The notes under the pieces were generated by a model. The model ran no database searches and had not been told where the DNA came from. It was given only the letters and a program-made list of their open reading frames with translations. The position numbers and the translations under genes were made by a program. A stretch of DNA of 64,000 nucleotides from Paenibacillus fonticola DSM 21315. GTDB taxonomy: Bacteria; Bacillota; Bacilli; Paenibacillales; Paenibacillaceae. The stretch is taken from assembly GCF_000381905.1 (NCBI RefSeq), contig NZ_KB907268.1, positions 35,256 to 99,255 on the forward strand. Reading direction: 5' to 3'. Positions 23,065 through 34,194 of this stretch are shown piece after piece. Position 1 is the stretch's first letter, and every line of letters begins with the position of its first letter.

Positions 23065-25095
23065 ATGAAAAAGGTGTTAGGTAATTTGAAAATCTTTGCG
23101 AAAATCGGAATTTTAATCCCAATTGTTGCAGTCTTCTTAATCGGCATGGCAATCATGAATCATCAGATTACTTCAAATGAAATTAAAAAAATGGTTGAAA
23201 ATGAAATGTCTTTATTAGCTGACAACGTAACCGGTACCGTTGAAAACAAAGTTAATGCACATAATCAACTGATTTACAGTGTAAAGTCAGCTGTGGAAAC
23301 TTCAGATACTATTTTGACTAGAGAAAAATTCGCCAGTTTAGTAGAGCAGATACTTCCATTAAATAAAGAAACCTACGGAATGGGACTATGGCTTGAAAAG
23401 GAAGCTGCAAATGGAGAAATATTTGGCCCCTATTTATATAAAGACGAGGAGAAAGCGGTTTACACCGATATTTATGAAGAACCTTCCTATGATTTTTATG
23501 CACAAGAATGGTATACAAAAGGAATAACTTCTAATCAAGTGTACCATACGGAACCTTATTTTGATGAAGCATCAGGGGAAATGTTCATTTCATTTAGTGT
23601 ACAAGTGGTAGATGATTCGAAGCCAATCGGAGTCATTACGGGTGATTATATCCTTAATTCAATCCAGTCCATAGTCTCAGATATCAAAATTAGAGAAAGT
23701 GGATATGCTTTTTTAATTGATGACAAAGGTACTTTCTTAACTCATCCAGATAAAGAAAAAGTCAATACGGAAACGATTCAAGACTATTTAAATATTCCAC
23801 TCGAACAATTAGGAAATGTTTCAGCCTTGATCCAGACAAAGATTGATGGTGAAGGTCATTTCATGCAATATCAGCAAGTTAACGGTATGCCATGGAAAGT
23901 AGTATTACTTGTGCCAACGAAAGAACTGTTTAGTGCGCAACAAAAGATGACTTATCAACAGTTTGCTGTAAGTACGGTATTAGTCGTTTTAATGTCTTTG
24001 TTCGTACTTGTCATTGCGAGATACATTCGCAGTGAAGTAAGAAATATTAATGAGAATTTAGGTAATCTTGCAAACGGGGATTTAACGAAAACATTATCCG
24101 TTGAGACAAAAGATGAATTTGGAGAGATGGCCAACTACTATAACGGTTCTGTCCAAGCATTAGGAGATATGTTGAAAGCGGTTTCAGCAGAATCGGAAGT
24201 GGTTGCATCAACGGCGGAAGAATTAACAGCGAGTGTACAGGAGGTAAATCAATCGGTAATGGCAGTAGCCGTTTCAATGCAAGATGTCGCGGAAAATACT
24301 AGTAAGCAACAATCCGTTAGTGAACAATTACAATCGGTAACAACATTATTATCGGAAGATATGCAGCAGGTCGTAGCAACGTTGAACGGGGCCGTTCAAC
24401 AATCTGTTTCAACATCTGAAGTTGCCACAGGCGGCTCGAAAAATATTCGAACTTTTATTGATGATATAACACAGTTACATACCCAAGTAGAAGAAAGTGC
24501 AAGTTTAATGGGTAAACTAAAAGAACAATCGGAACAAATTGAAAGCATGAGTCAATTCATTTCATCGATTTCTGAACAAACGAATTTATTGTCTTTAAAT
24601 GCAGCTATTGAAGCAGCACGAGCAGGAGAACATGGTAAAGGATTTGCCGTAGTCGCAAATGAAGTGAAGAAGCTTGCGGAACAAACGGGAGTTGCTTCTA
24701 AAGATATTGAAGACCTTGTTCGGACTATTCAAGATGAAATGAATCAAGCTGTTTTTATGATGGAACAAAGCCGTTCCATTGCTCAAAACGGTATTGTTTC
24801 CGTAAAACAAGCGGGAGAAGCGTTCGATACGATTGCAGGCGCTATTCAAGATTTAAAACGAATGATAGGAACAACTAGCCAAAATACATCAAATGCTTAC
24901 GAAAAATTAAAAAATGTCACGGTAACGGTAGAAGAAATCAATGAACAAACAAGAACAACAAACGAACACACGTTAAATGTATCAGCTATTACAGAAGAAC
25001 AATCTTCAACAATGAATGAAATGGCCATTGCGTCGGAACATCTTGCGAAACTTGCTCAAAGTTTACAAAAAGAAACCGGGAAATTTAAAATTTAA
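23065..25095 (+). CDS. Methyl-accepting chemotaxis protein with dCache sensor
   Basis: 676 residues. TM1 (IGILIPIVAVFLIGMAIM, about 13-30), an extracellular double Cache sensor (about 35-290, with YGMGLWLEKEA and GVITGDYIL), TM2 (FAVSTVLVVLMSLFVLVIARYI, about 300-321), HAMP, then the signalling coiled coil with the conserved hairpin EQTNLLSLNAAIEAARAGEHGKGFAVVANEVKKLAEQT. Known role: senses a small molecule outside and controls CheA. The gene is much more AT-rich than the core genes around it and no chemotaxis partner is nearby, suggesting lateral acquisition. A clear terminator follows. Confidence 0.97.
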   Translation: MKKVLGNLKIFAKIGILIPIVAVFLIGMAIMNHQITSNEIKKMVENEMSLLADNVTGTVENKVNAHNQLIYSVKSAVETSDTILTREKFASLVEQILPLNKETYGMGLWLEKEAANGEIFGPYLYKDEEKAVYTDIYEEPSYDFYAQEWYTKGITSNQVYHTEPYFDEASGEMFISFSVQVVDDSKPIGVITGDYILNSIQSIVSDIKIRESGYAFLIDDKGTFLTHPDKEKVNTETIQDYLNIPLEQLGNVSALIQTKIDGEGHFMQYQQVNGMPWKVVLLVPTKELFSAQQKMTYQQFAVSTVLVVLMSLFVLVIARYIRSEVRNINENLGNLANGDLTKTLSVETKDEFGEMANYYNGSVQALGDMLKAVSAESEVVASTAEELTASVQEVNQSVMAVAVSMQDVAENTSKQQSVSEQLQSVTTLLSEDMQQVVATLNGAVQQSVSTSEVATGGSKNIRTFIDDITQLHTQVEESASLMGKLKEQSEQIESMSQFISSISEQTNLLSLNAAIEAARAGEHGKGFAVVANEVKKLAEQTGVASKDIEDLVRTIQDEMNQAVFMMEQSRSIAQNGIVSVKQAGEAFDTIAGAIQDLKRMIGTTSQNTSNAYEKLKNVTVTVEEINEQTRTTNEHTLNVSAITEEQSSTMNEMAIASEHLAKLAQSLQKETGKFKI

Positions 25096-25107
25096 TTAAC
25101 TGAAATA

Positions 25108-25150
25108 CAAAAGGCAATTTATCCGCATTGTGGAAATTGCCTTTTGTTTT
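25108..25150 (+). terminator. Terminator of the chemoreceptor gene
   Basis: CAAAAGGCAATTT pairs perfectly with AAATTGCCTTTTG, then TTTT. Confidence 0.9.
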
Positions 25151-25253
25151 GCCTGTCTATTATTATACTATATTCAAGGATGATAATTATTTCTTAGCGA
25201 ATGAAGCCGGATATGCGAACTGTACAATAAGCATAGATAAGAGGTGAAGGAAG

Positions 25254-25715
25254 GTGGCATGGATTGACAACTTGCGGCCGTTTACGGAGCGCGATCTGGC
25301 AATACTGGAGGAATGGTTTGAAGATAGAGAGGTTTATCGGCGTCTGGAGGGAATGCTTCCACTTGGGGAATGGTACGGGCATGTCGAACAGCAACTGGAT
25401 TATAGTGTATGGGCAGCAAGTTTCGAAGACAACGTCGTAGGCGTAATTATGATTGAGCGGGAGGAACAAGAGACAGGAAGCGTTGCTCTCGTTGTCAGGC
25501 CGGCGTTTCGCGGCCTAGGATATGGGAGAGCCTTGATTGAACGTGCGATGCAGCTGCCGGAGCTGGCAACAATCCGTAAATGGTACGCGGGGATTGAAGC
25601 CGACAACACGGCCTGTTTGAGGTGCTTTCAGTCCACCGGCTTTGTTATGGAAAGCGAGACTCCCGATGAAGACGGTTATTGCTCCTTATGGCATATCAAG
25701 GATGCTGTTAAGTAA
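25254..25715 (+). CDS. GNAT family N-acetyltransferase
   Basis: 153 residues. Acetyl-CoA-binding motif VRPAFRGLGYGRALIERAM (R-G-x-G-x-G/A type), preceded by VVGVIMIEREEQETGSVALVV and followed by EADNTACLRCFQSTGFVME. The start is a GTG at 25254 with GAGGTGAAGG upstream. The substrate is unknown. It sits alone between the AT-rich chemoreceptor and a convergent DoxX gene. Confidence 0.9.
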   Translation: MAWIDNLRPFTERDLAILEEWFEDREVYRRLEGMLPLGEWYGHVEQQLDYSVWAASFEDNVVGVIMIEREEQETGSVALVVRPAFRGLGYGRALIERAMQLPELATIRKWYAGIEADNTACLRCFQSTGFVMESETPDEDGYCSLWHIKDAVK

Positions 25716-26082
25716 AGAGCAATCAAGGAGAGATGGCGGTCAGAAGATTGGCACGGCTGCTTGTATTCATTTTGCTGATCTCGTTTTTCCTGGATCAGAG
25801 CTGAAGGCCTCTGATCAGCAGGCACTCTCTATATCGGAACTGATCATATAGATAAGAAAAGTGTAATCAGCCGCTTTTAGATGGCGCGTGATGATTTGAA
25901 AGAAATGTGAGAGCAGGTTTTTCTGCGAAAGTAAAGGCCGTAGTTTAACAGGAGGGGCCAGGCGCTGGAGCAATCGCCCATTCAGCCTGGCTGAGTCAAA
26001 GATGATTGGTTGAGAAGGACAGGTTTTCCCTCCTGGAAAAAGAGTAGATTAATGAAATACGGTTGACAGACTGGAAAATCAT
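25716..26082. other. Gene-free spacer with one hairpin
   Basis: Around 25795-25822 GATCAGAG and CTCTGATC form a hairpin without a T-run. No coding-like frame or promoter stands out in the rest. Confidence 0.5.
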
Positions 26083-26442
26083 TTACAAAACATAATGAAT
26101 AAATACAACAAACGATAGAATGGTTAAGAAAATAATCATCGCTGTATCTTTAAAAGAATCCTTAACGCGAATATGTGAAAGGATGCCGCCTATACCTGTG
26201 ATTGCAAATACAAGCGCACCTGCCGTCGCAAAAGTTGAAGCCCAATATCCAACAATTAAAAGTGCTGCCCCTGCTAATTCAACAATCCCAGTTACAAATC
26301 GAAACCATTGGGGCAATCTCAAATGATTAAATGCTTCCACATGCATTTGGATACCCGTAACTTTTCCGAATCCTGCAAATAGAAACATGATTGCAAGGAT
26401 TCCTTGTAAGATATAAGTTAATATTTCCACGACACGTCTCAC
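26083..26442 (-). CDS. DoxX family membrane protein
   Basis: 119 residues, four transmembrane helices. ILQGILAIMFLFAGFGKVTG is the typical DoxX N-terminus and WFRFVTGIVELAGAALLIVGYW the second helix. DoxX proteins are associated with redox enzymes; the role here is unknown. The start is a GTG at 26442, with a further GTG at 26430 equally plausible given AAGGAA just upstream. It lies about 40 bases downstream of an LLM oxidoreductase gene in the same direction, so the two are probably one operon. Confidence 0.85.
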   Translation of the reverse strand: MRRVVEILTYILQGILAIMFLFAGFGKVTGIQMHVEAFNHLRLPQWFRFVTGIVELAGAALLIVGYWASTFATAGALVFAITGIGGILSHIRVKDSFKDTAMIIFLTILSFVVFIHYVL

Positions 26443-26483
26443 TTCCTTCTTCTATTTCGTGTTACTATTCGTGTTACTATATG

Positions 26484-27527
26484 TTACTTAGATAAAGCCC
26501 TGCGTACCATTGGTGCTACTTTGTTCGCTAGTAGATCCATTGCTTTTTCTACCCGAGATAATGGCTGACCACCCAGATCGAATTGTCCCATGAAGCGTGA
26601 ATGCCCGAATAGCTCATGCTGATGCAGGATTTTCTCTGCTAATTCTTCTGCACTACCGATTGCCAATATTTGTCCTGCTGCTCTCTGAGGCATCAATTCC
26701 TCTTCCGTCGTTCGAAATTGTTGACCACGCTCCTTTAAAAAGTATCCGAAATATTGATTATAGTGCGAAACAAATTCGGTAACCGCTTGTTCTCCAGTTT
26801 GCGCGATATACGAATGCCCCGTCACTGAAACCCTCAGCTTGCTTAAGTCATGACCTGCTTCTCTTGCAGCTTGCCAATAAAGGTCTACTAATGGCTTGCT
26901 GGATTCTGGACGACCGCTTAGCAAGGCAAGTGCCATATTTACTCCAAGTCTTCCTGCACGAATGGCACTTGCAGGTGTGCCTCCCACCCCAATCCAAAGG
27001 GGGAGTTTCTTCTGAACGGGTCTAGGTGCTATTTGTGCATTTTGAAGAGAAGAACGAAACTTTCCTTGCCAGCTAACAACTTCCTGTTCTTGCAGTTTCA
27101 TAAACAGATGCAGCTTTTCATCAAACAATTCATCATAGTTATCTAAACTTTCTCCAAAGAGAGGGAATGATTCTAAAAATGCCCCTCGTCCTACAATAAT
27201 TTCAGTTCGTCCGTTAGATAATAAATCAAGCGTTGCAAAATCTTCATAGACACGTACTGGATCCGCTGTGCTAATAACGGATAGGGTACTGGTTAGTTTA
27301 ATATTTTTCGTTTCTCGTGCAATCGCTGCGAGCAGCATGGCATAAGAAGATGTTACAAAATCCAGACGATGATGTTCGCCAACACCAAATATATCGAGGC
27401 CTGCTTCATCCGCCATTTTTGCCATTTGAATAATAGCTTCGACTCTGGATTGTGCGTTAGTGCTATTTCCACTTGCATCAGGTATTCGTTCTCCTAATGA
27501 ATACACTCCGAATTCAAATTCGACCAT
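26484..27527 (-). CDS. LLM class flavin-dependent oxidoreductase (copy 1)
   Basis: 347 residues of the bacterial luciferase-like TIM barrel. VEFEFGVYSLGERIPD, FGVGEHHRLDFVTSSYAMLLAAIA, DPVRVYEDFATLDLLSNGRTEIIVGRGAF and PLWIGVGGTPASAIRAGRLG are diagnostic. It uses FMNH2 with O2 on an unknown substrate. AGGAGGT precedes the ATG. It is divergent from a TetR gene that likely represses it, and is followed by DoxX. A second paralogue lies at 29066-30124 under a MarR gene. Confidence 0.92.
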   Translation of the reverse strand: MVEFEFGVYSLGERIPDASGNSTNAQSRVEAIIQMAKMADEAGLDIFGVGEHHRLDFVTSSYAMLLAAIARETKNIKLTSTLSVISTADPVRVYEDFATLDLLSNGRTEIIVGRGAFLESFPLFGESLDNYDELFDEKLHLFMKLQEQEVVSWQGKFRSSLQNAQIAPRPVQKKLPLWIGVGGTPASAIRAGRLGVNMALALLSGRPESSKPLVDLYWQAAREAGHDLSKLRVSVTGHSYIAQTGEQAVTEFVSHYNQYFGYFLKERGQQFRTTEEELMPQRAAGQILAIGSAEELAEKILHQHELFGHSRFMGQFDLGGQPLSRVEKAMDLLANKVAPMVRRALSK

Positions 27528-27733
27528 TTTCTTACCTCCTAGTCACCTAAGACTACATTTTTTATAATGTGCTCCCGAATCATGATTTTCCCGACCCAAC
27601 AACTTTCGCTTATGCAACACTTGTAGTAAAATCAATATAACAACTTGAATAACTATGAGCAATCGACAGTATTTCAGATCTATCGCTTAACCAACATAAT
27701 GGTAAAAATGTCTAAAAAGTAGGTGAGAATGTT

Positions 27734-28285
27734 ATGGAAAAACAAATCGATCCCCGTATCCTTCGCACTCGTAAGCTCATTATGGACGCATTTATTGAGT
27801 TAACAAAGAAAACAGATTTTAATGACATCACAATCGGGGATATTACATCTGCTGCAACGGTTAATCGCGCAACTTTTTATAATCATTTCATTGACAAATA
27901 TGACTTGCTTGAAAAAGTGTTAAGTGAAAGCGTGATGAGAGAAGTCCTTCAAGAAGTAAGTATGCATGAGGTCATTAACGAAGAGACGATAAAGTCGATT
28001 TTTATCTCGATTATTAAATTCCACACATCGGTTGGTAACCAGTGTCAGCGAAGTTATGAAGCTTTTACACCCCAAATAGAAACGATCTTTAAAAAGGAAC
28101 TTCAAGCCTTTTTTTCAGCGTGGGCACAAAGACAATGGTCTAACCAAGATCGATTAGAAATTGAGACTTTTGCGGTGATGTTAAGCTGGTCACTTTATGG
28201 GGCTGCAATGTATTGGATGCAAAACCGCACGACAAAACCAGAAGATTACGTAAAGCAAATATTGCATAACATAAAACTTGAATAA
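27734..28285 (+). CDS. TetR/AcrR family transcriptional regulator
   Basis: 183 residues. The helix-turn-helix RKLIMDAFIELTKKTDFNDITIGDITSAATVNRATFYNHFIDKYDLLEKV carries the canonical TFYNHF recognition helix, followed by a TetR_C-like helical domain. It is divergent from LLM copy 1 over a 206-base spacer, so it is the probable repressor of the LLM-DoxX operon. It has AT-rich codon use like its neighbours and unlike the GC-rich MarR gene that follows. Confidence 0.9.
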   Translation: MEKQIDPRILRTRKLIMDAFIELTKKTDFNDITIGDITSAATVNRATFYNHFIDKYDLLEKVLSESVMREVLQEVSMHEVINEETIKSIFISIIKFHTSVGNQCQRSYEAFTPQIETIFKKELQAFFSAWAQRQWSNQDRLEIETFAVMLSWSLYGAAMYWMQNRTTKPEDYVKQILHNIKLE

Positions 28286-28421
28286 TGCAGATGAAGAAAG
28301 AAAATGCAAATCAGCTTCTTTTTGACGTGTTTTAGGGTGTTCTTATCATTTAGTTTTATATAATTGCATAAAAAAAGCATCAACAGCGGCGGTAGGTCAT
28401 CGTCGATTCTCATACCGCTGC

Positions 28422-28451
28422 TTGACGATTCATCACTTGAGTGGTAAAGTG
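28422..28451 (+). promoter_or_regulatory. Promoter of the MarR-LLM unit with overlapping operator
   Basis: TTGACG (28422-28427), 17 bases, TAAAGT (28445-28450). An imperfect copy of the downstream palindrome, CACTTGAGTGGTAAAGTG (28434-28451), covers the spacer and the -10 box. Confidence 0.6.
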
Positions 28452-28482
28452 ACAATAATTCAGCGAAAGGAGTTGGGGGACA

Positions 28483-28929
28483 ATGAACGATTACACTTTG
28501 GGTTTGTTAGCCTGGCTGCGACTTGTCCGGTTCAAGAACCGCAGCGACCACATGACGAACGAATTTTTGAAGCGTTTCGAGTTGACGACCGCCCAGTTCG
28601 ACGTCCTGGTCCAAATTCGAACCTACCAGCCGCTGAACCAGATGGAATTGGCCAAAAAGGTCACGGTGACCGAAGGCGGGATTTCGCGGATGCTTGCCAG
28701 ATTGGAAAAGGAACGATATATCGAGCGCAAGCAGGGGTGGAAGACGAAAATGATCAGCCTGACGGAAAAGGGAGAATCGGTAATGAACGAGGCGTTTCCT
28801 GCGCAGGTGGCGTTTCAAACCTCTTTCTTTGACGAGGTGTTGTCTAAGGAGGAGCAAAAAACGCTGTTGTCGCTTATCTCGCGCCTCGAGAAGCATAGCC
28901 GAAACAAAATGGTTCCGCCGCCGACATAG
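28483..28929 (+). CDS. MarR family transcriptional regulator
   Basis: 148 residues. Winged helix FELTTAQFDVLVQIRTYQPLNQMELAKKVTVTEGGISRMLARLEKERYIERKQGWKTKMISLTEKGESVM. It is GC-richer than the preceding block. Palindromes of the same type lie in its promoter and between it and the LLM gene downstream, so it probably represses both itself and that enzyme. GAAAGGAG precedes the ATG. Confidence 0.9.
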   Translation: MNDYTLGLLAWLRLVRFKNRSDHMTNEFLKRFELTTAQFDVLVQIRTYQPLNQMELAKKVTVTEGGISRMLARLEKERYIERKQGWKTKMISLTEKGESVMNEAFPAQVAFQTSFFDEVLSKEEQKTLLSLISRLEKHSRNKMVPPPT

Positions 28930-28944
28930 TTTTTTTTACCATAT

Positions 28945-28962
28945 CACTTGACTAGTCAAGTG
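28945..28962 (+). promoter_or_regulatory. Perfect 18-bp palindrome, candidate MarR operator
   Basis: CACTTGACTAGTCAAGTG is self-complementary over its full length and lies in the 136-base gap between the MarR and LLM genes. Confidence 0.65.
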
Positions 28963-29065
28963 GGGGCGGCGCATGGTCCAATTATTCCGCACAAAGATGT
29001 CATCATCTCGGAAGACCGCAACTTATGGCCGAAGTTGCCAAATAATCAAAAAGGAGAGAGCGCTC

Positions 29066-30124
29066 ATGGAACAATATCGCATGAATACTGATCAAGGAAT
29101 GGAGCTCGGATTTTACTCGGTTGGGGAACATGTGTCGGATCCGGTTGCCGGTCGGAAAATCAGCCCGCAGCAACGGATTGCGGAACTGATCGAAGCAAGC
29201 AAGCTGGCCGAGCAAGCGGGACTCGACGTATTTGCCGTCGGCGAAAGGCATCAAGACGATGCCGCGACCCAAGCGCATTCCGTCATTATCGGTGCCATCG
29301 CACAGGCGACCCAAAGAATCAAAATCGCCAGCTCAGCGACGGTGCTCAGCGTGCACGATCCCGTTCGCATTTATGAGGATTTTGCGACGATCGACCTGAT
29401 CTCGAATGGACGAACCGAAATTATCGCCGGCAGGGGCTCCACGATTGGAACCTACTATACTATGGGTTATGATGTGAACGATTATGAGCAATTGTTCGAG
29501 GAAAAATTCGATCTGCTTCTCAAGTTGAATAGCGAGGAAAGAGTCACATGGGAAGGAAAGTTCAGGTTGCCGCTTAAAGACGCGCACATTTTGCCGCGGC
29601 CGCTTAACGGGAAGCTTCCGATCTGGCGTGCCGTAGGCGGTTCGCCGGAAAGCGCGATTAAAGCTGGACTTGCGGGAGCTCCTATGACCCTTGCCACGCT
29701 CAGCGGTACATCGGATTACTTCAAGCCGGCAGTAGACGCTTATCGTCAAGCCGCCGCGCAAGCCGGTCACGATCCGGCAAATCTGCCTGTGGCGACAACG
29801 ACGATGCTATATGTGGCTGACAATTCGCAAGACGCGCGAAACGAGTTTTATCCGTATATAAATCACGTGTTCAAGGTGATGCGCGGCATGTCTTTTCCGA
29901 AAGAGCGCTATTTGCAGTCGGCGAACGTTGAGGATGCCCTGATGGTTGGCAGCCCGCAGCTGATCATAGAAAAAATACTGCATCAATATGAATTATACGG
30001 TCATCAGCGGCTGCTGCTTCAGATGGATTTGGGCGGCATGCCTTACAACAAGGTGGCCAGAAACATCGAGCTTGTCGCCGAGCAAATCGCGCCAGCCATA
30101 CGCAAGTATACAGCCAAGAAATAA
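29066..30124 (+). CDS. LLM class flavin-dependent oxidoreductase (copy 2)
   Basis: 352 residues from the ATG at 29066, chosen because AAGGAGAG lies seven bases upstream; the longer frame to 28973 has no such site. Luciferase-like barrel: LGFYSVGEHVSDP, FAVGERHQDDAATQAHSVIIGAIAQAT, DPVRIYEDFATIDLISNGRTEIIAGRGS, PIWRAVGGSPESAIKAGLAG. It is similar along its length to the product at 26484-27527, but GC-rich. It lies downstream of a MarR regulator. Confidence 0.92.
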   Translation: MEQYRMNTDQGMELGFYSVGEHVSDPVAGRKISPQQRIAELIEASKLAEQAGLDVFAVGERHQDDAATQAHSVIIGAIAQATQRIKIASSATVLSVHDPVRIYEDFATIDLISNGRTEIIAGRGSTIGTYYTMGYDVNDYEQLFEEKFDLLLKLNSEERVTWEGKFRLPLKDAHILPRPLNGKLPIWRAVGGSPESAIKAGLAGAPMTLATLSGTSDYFKPAVDAYRQAAAQAGHDPANLPVATTTMLYVADNSQDARNEFYPYINHVFKVMRGMSFPKERYLQSANVEDALMVGSPQLIIEKILHQYELYGHQRLLLQMDLGGMPYNKVARNIELVAEQIAPAIRKYTAKK

Positions 30125-30130
30125 GCATCT

Positions 30131-30169
30131 GCCCTCGAACCGGTTTTATCCGACAGGTTCGGGGCTTTT
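30131..30169 (+). terminator. Terminator after LLM copy 2
   Basis: GCCCTCGAACC pairs with GGTTCGGGGC (one bulged T), then TTTT. Confidence 0.75.
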
Positions 30170-30285
30170 CAATGCGTGCCAAGACGAAACCGTGCAAACC
30201 CAAGTTTAAGATGTTTCTCCTGATTTTGCGGGGGCCTCATAGCCTCCACTTCTTTCGTTAGACCCGATTGGCTACGGCTAAGACA

Positions 30286-30316
30286 GAAGCCCGAATACTA
30301 AATACATTCGGGCTTC
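30286..30316. terminator. Hairpin at the 3' end of the rRNA methyltransferase gene
   Basis: Perfect 11-base arms GAAGCCCGAAT / ATTCGGGCTTC with a nine-base loop between convergent genes. No clear T-run. Confidence 0.55.
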
Positions 30317-30345
30317 AATATACAGGTAAATGCAGCTATGAATTA

Positions 30346-31995
30346 TTACTTCCTTACTAGCGACACACAGCACTCCACATGGCTCGTCTGCGGGAACATG
30401 TCCACCGGCTGCACCCATTCCAGCGAGTAGCCGCCGTCGAGCAGTTCTTTACAGTCCTTCGCCAAGGTCGACGGATTGCAGGACACGTACACGAAGCGCC
30501 TTGGCTTCGTGCGCAGCACCGCTTCGATGAAGCGCGGGTCAAGCCCCGTACGCGGCGGGTCAGCGATGATGACGTCAGCCTTGAAGCCCGACTTCACCCA
30601 GCGTGGGAGCAATTCCTCGGCGTTACCCTCGTAGAAGGAGGCGTTATCTCGTCCGTTGCGGGCTGCGTTCGCCTTGGCGTCCTCCACCGCCTCGGGAATC
30701 GACTCTATACCGCGCACCTCGCTGGCATAAGGAGCCAGCCACAGCCCAATCGTGCCCGTGCCGCAGTAAGCGTCCACGACTACTTCCTCGCCCGTCAGTG
30801 CGGCCGCTGTGCGTACCGATTCATACAGCTTGACCGTTTGCAGCGGGTTGAGCTGGAAGAACGCGCGAGGGGAAAGGGTAAACTCCAGATCACCAAGCGC
30901 TTCCTCGATGCTATCCCCGCCCCAGAGAATCGTTGTCTTGTTGCCGAACACGAGTGAGGTGTTCTTCGGGTTGACGTTCAGCGCGATGCTGGTAAGCTCC
31001 GGCATGGCCAACCTAAGCTCCTTAACAAGCTGATCCAGCCGGGGAATGCGGTCATTTGCTGCTACCAGCGTCACCTGCAGCTGCCCGGACTGGAAGCCCC
31101 AGCGCACGACGATTGTCCGCACGATTCCCTGATTGCTTTTCTCCTGATATACAGGAATACCCAGCCGCTGCAGGACGTTGCGCGTCTTGTCGACAGCCTC
31201 GTTCACTTTCGGATGCTGGATCGGACAGCCCGTAATATCGATCAACTTATGCGAATCGGCTGCATACAATCCGGCGATGACGCCTTCCTCCTGCAAGCCC
31301 AGCTGAAGCTGAGCCTTGTTACGGTAGCCCCAAGGGTGCTCCATGCCGAGAATCGGCTTCATGCGGAGCTCCTGCAATCCGGCATAGCGAGAGAACGCTT
31401 CGCGAACGATCTCATCCTTGCCCTTCAACTGGCCTGGATAGGAGATATGCTGGATTTGGCAGCCGCCGCATATGCCAAATACCGGACATGGCGCATCGGC
31501 CCGCTGAGGGGAGCGCTTTTCGATTTTCACCATTTCCGCGTTGATGAATTTGTCCCGGGCCTGGGTCACCTTGGCGTGAACGACTTCATCTGGCAGAGCT
31601 CCCGTGATAAAAGCCGCCTTGCGACGGTAATATCCGACGCCTTCGCCATTGATGCCGAGCCGCTTGATCGTAACGACGATTTGGTCGCCAATCCGCAGTT
31701 CCTCAGCATGCTCGCGTCCGGAAATGCGAGGAGCCTGCTGCTTGGCATTGCGCGGCGCATACGGCTTGCCATCATGAGATTGGTGTCGCTTGCCATCACG
31801 GGATTGATGTGGCTTGGCATTGCCGGATGTGTGTTGGCTGGCATCACCCGGCGCATTAGGCTTGGCAGGCTTATCCTCGTTTGTGGTATGCTTGCTCACG
31901 CCTTCTGCAGGCTTGCTCCTGTCTGCAGTATGTTTACTTTTTGCAGCACTGTTGTTGTTTTTATGTTTATTGTGGGATCTTGACGATGCCTTCAT
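30346..31995 (-). CDS. rlmCD: 23S rRNA (uracil-C5) methyltransferase, RlmCD/TrmA family, with disordered N-terminus
   Basis: 549 residues. Residues 1 to about 100 are a low-complexity Lys/His/Asn/Ser-rich tail with HQSRDGK/HQSHDGK repeats. A TRAM domain (RIGDQIVVTIKRLGINGEGVGYY) follows, then a Cys cluster CPVFGICGGC that binds an iron-sulphur cluster in this family, the SAM domain (DAYCGTGTIGLWLA) and the catalytic VYVSCNPSTLAKD with its Cys. Known role: m5U in 23S rRNA (RlmCD modifies U747 and U1939 in B. subtilis). The ATG at 31995 has GGAG ten bases upstream; the longer frame to 32118 is read through DNA repeats. Confidence 0.92.
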   Translation of the reverse strand: MKASSRSHNKHKNNNSAAKSKHTADRSKPAEGVSKHTTNEDKPAKPNAPGDASQHTSGNAKPHQSRDGKRHQSHDGKPYAPRNAKQQAPRISGREHAEELRIGDQIVVTIKRLGINGEGVGYYRRKAAFITGALPDEVVHAKVTQARDKFINAEMVKIEKRSPQRADAPCPVFGICGGCQIQHISYPGQLKGKDEIVREAFSRYAGLQELRMKPILGMEHPWGYRNKAQLQLGLQEEGVIAGLYAADSHKLIDITGCPIQHPKVNEAVDKTRNVLQRLGIPVYQEKSNQGIVRTIVVRWGFQSGQLQVTLVAANDRIPRLDQLVKELRLAMPELTSIALNVNPKNTSLVFGNKTTILWGGDSIEEALGDLEFTLSPRAFFQLNPLQTVKLYESVRTAAALTGEEVVVDAYCGTGTIGLWLAPYASEVRGIESIPEAVEDAKANAARNGRDNASFYEGNAEELLPRWVKSGFKADVIIADPPRTGLDPRFIEAVLRTKPRRFVYVSCNPSTLAKDCKELLDGGYSLEWVQPVDMFPQTSHVECCVSLVRK

Positions 31996-32040
31996 GATTA
32001 AATTAGCTCCATCCTTATGTGAATTGTACAAGTCCAATAT

Positions 32041-32131
32041 ACCACGCAGAACAGGCAACCACCATGCTGAACAGGCAACGACCACGCAGAACAGGCAACC
32101 ACGATGCTGAACGGACAACCACCATGCAGAG
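32041..32131. repeat. 20-bp tandem repeat in the leader of rlmCD
   Basis: Four and a half copies of a 20-base unit of the type ACCACGCAGAACAGGCAACC, in exact 20-base register. Even copies read ATGCTGA in place of ACGCAGA. Confidence 0.85.
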
Positions 32132-32346
32132 GCGGAAGGGAAAAACTACAAAACTTGACGTCTTGGAAATGCTGCCGCACTTATAAATAATACTCTCGTG
32201 TGTAATCCTCCATAGACTTTATTCTGTCAGCTATCCAAACCCATTCCATAAAAATTCAAAATCGTTTGCCCAACGCGCCCACTCCCGGTAAACTAAATAA
32301 GGAACACATAAAGAACGATGGTAAAAAGTAAGGAGCTTATTTTCGA

Positions 32347-34182
<1,836 letters not shown>

Positions 34183-34194
34183 GGCTGTGAAATC

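Noticed and set aside
31213..31983. 256-codon plus-strand open frame opposite rlmCD
   Set aside because: Arises from the codon bias of the methyltransferase gene and its repetitive 5' part.
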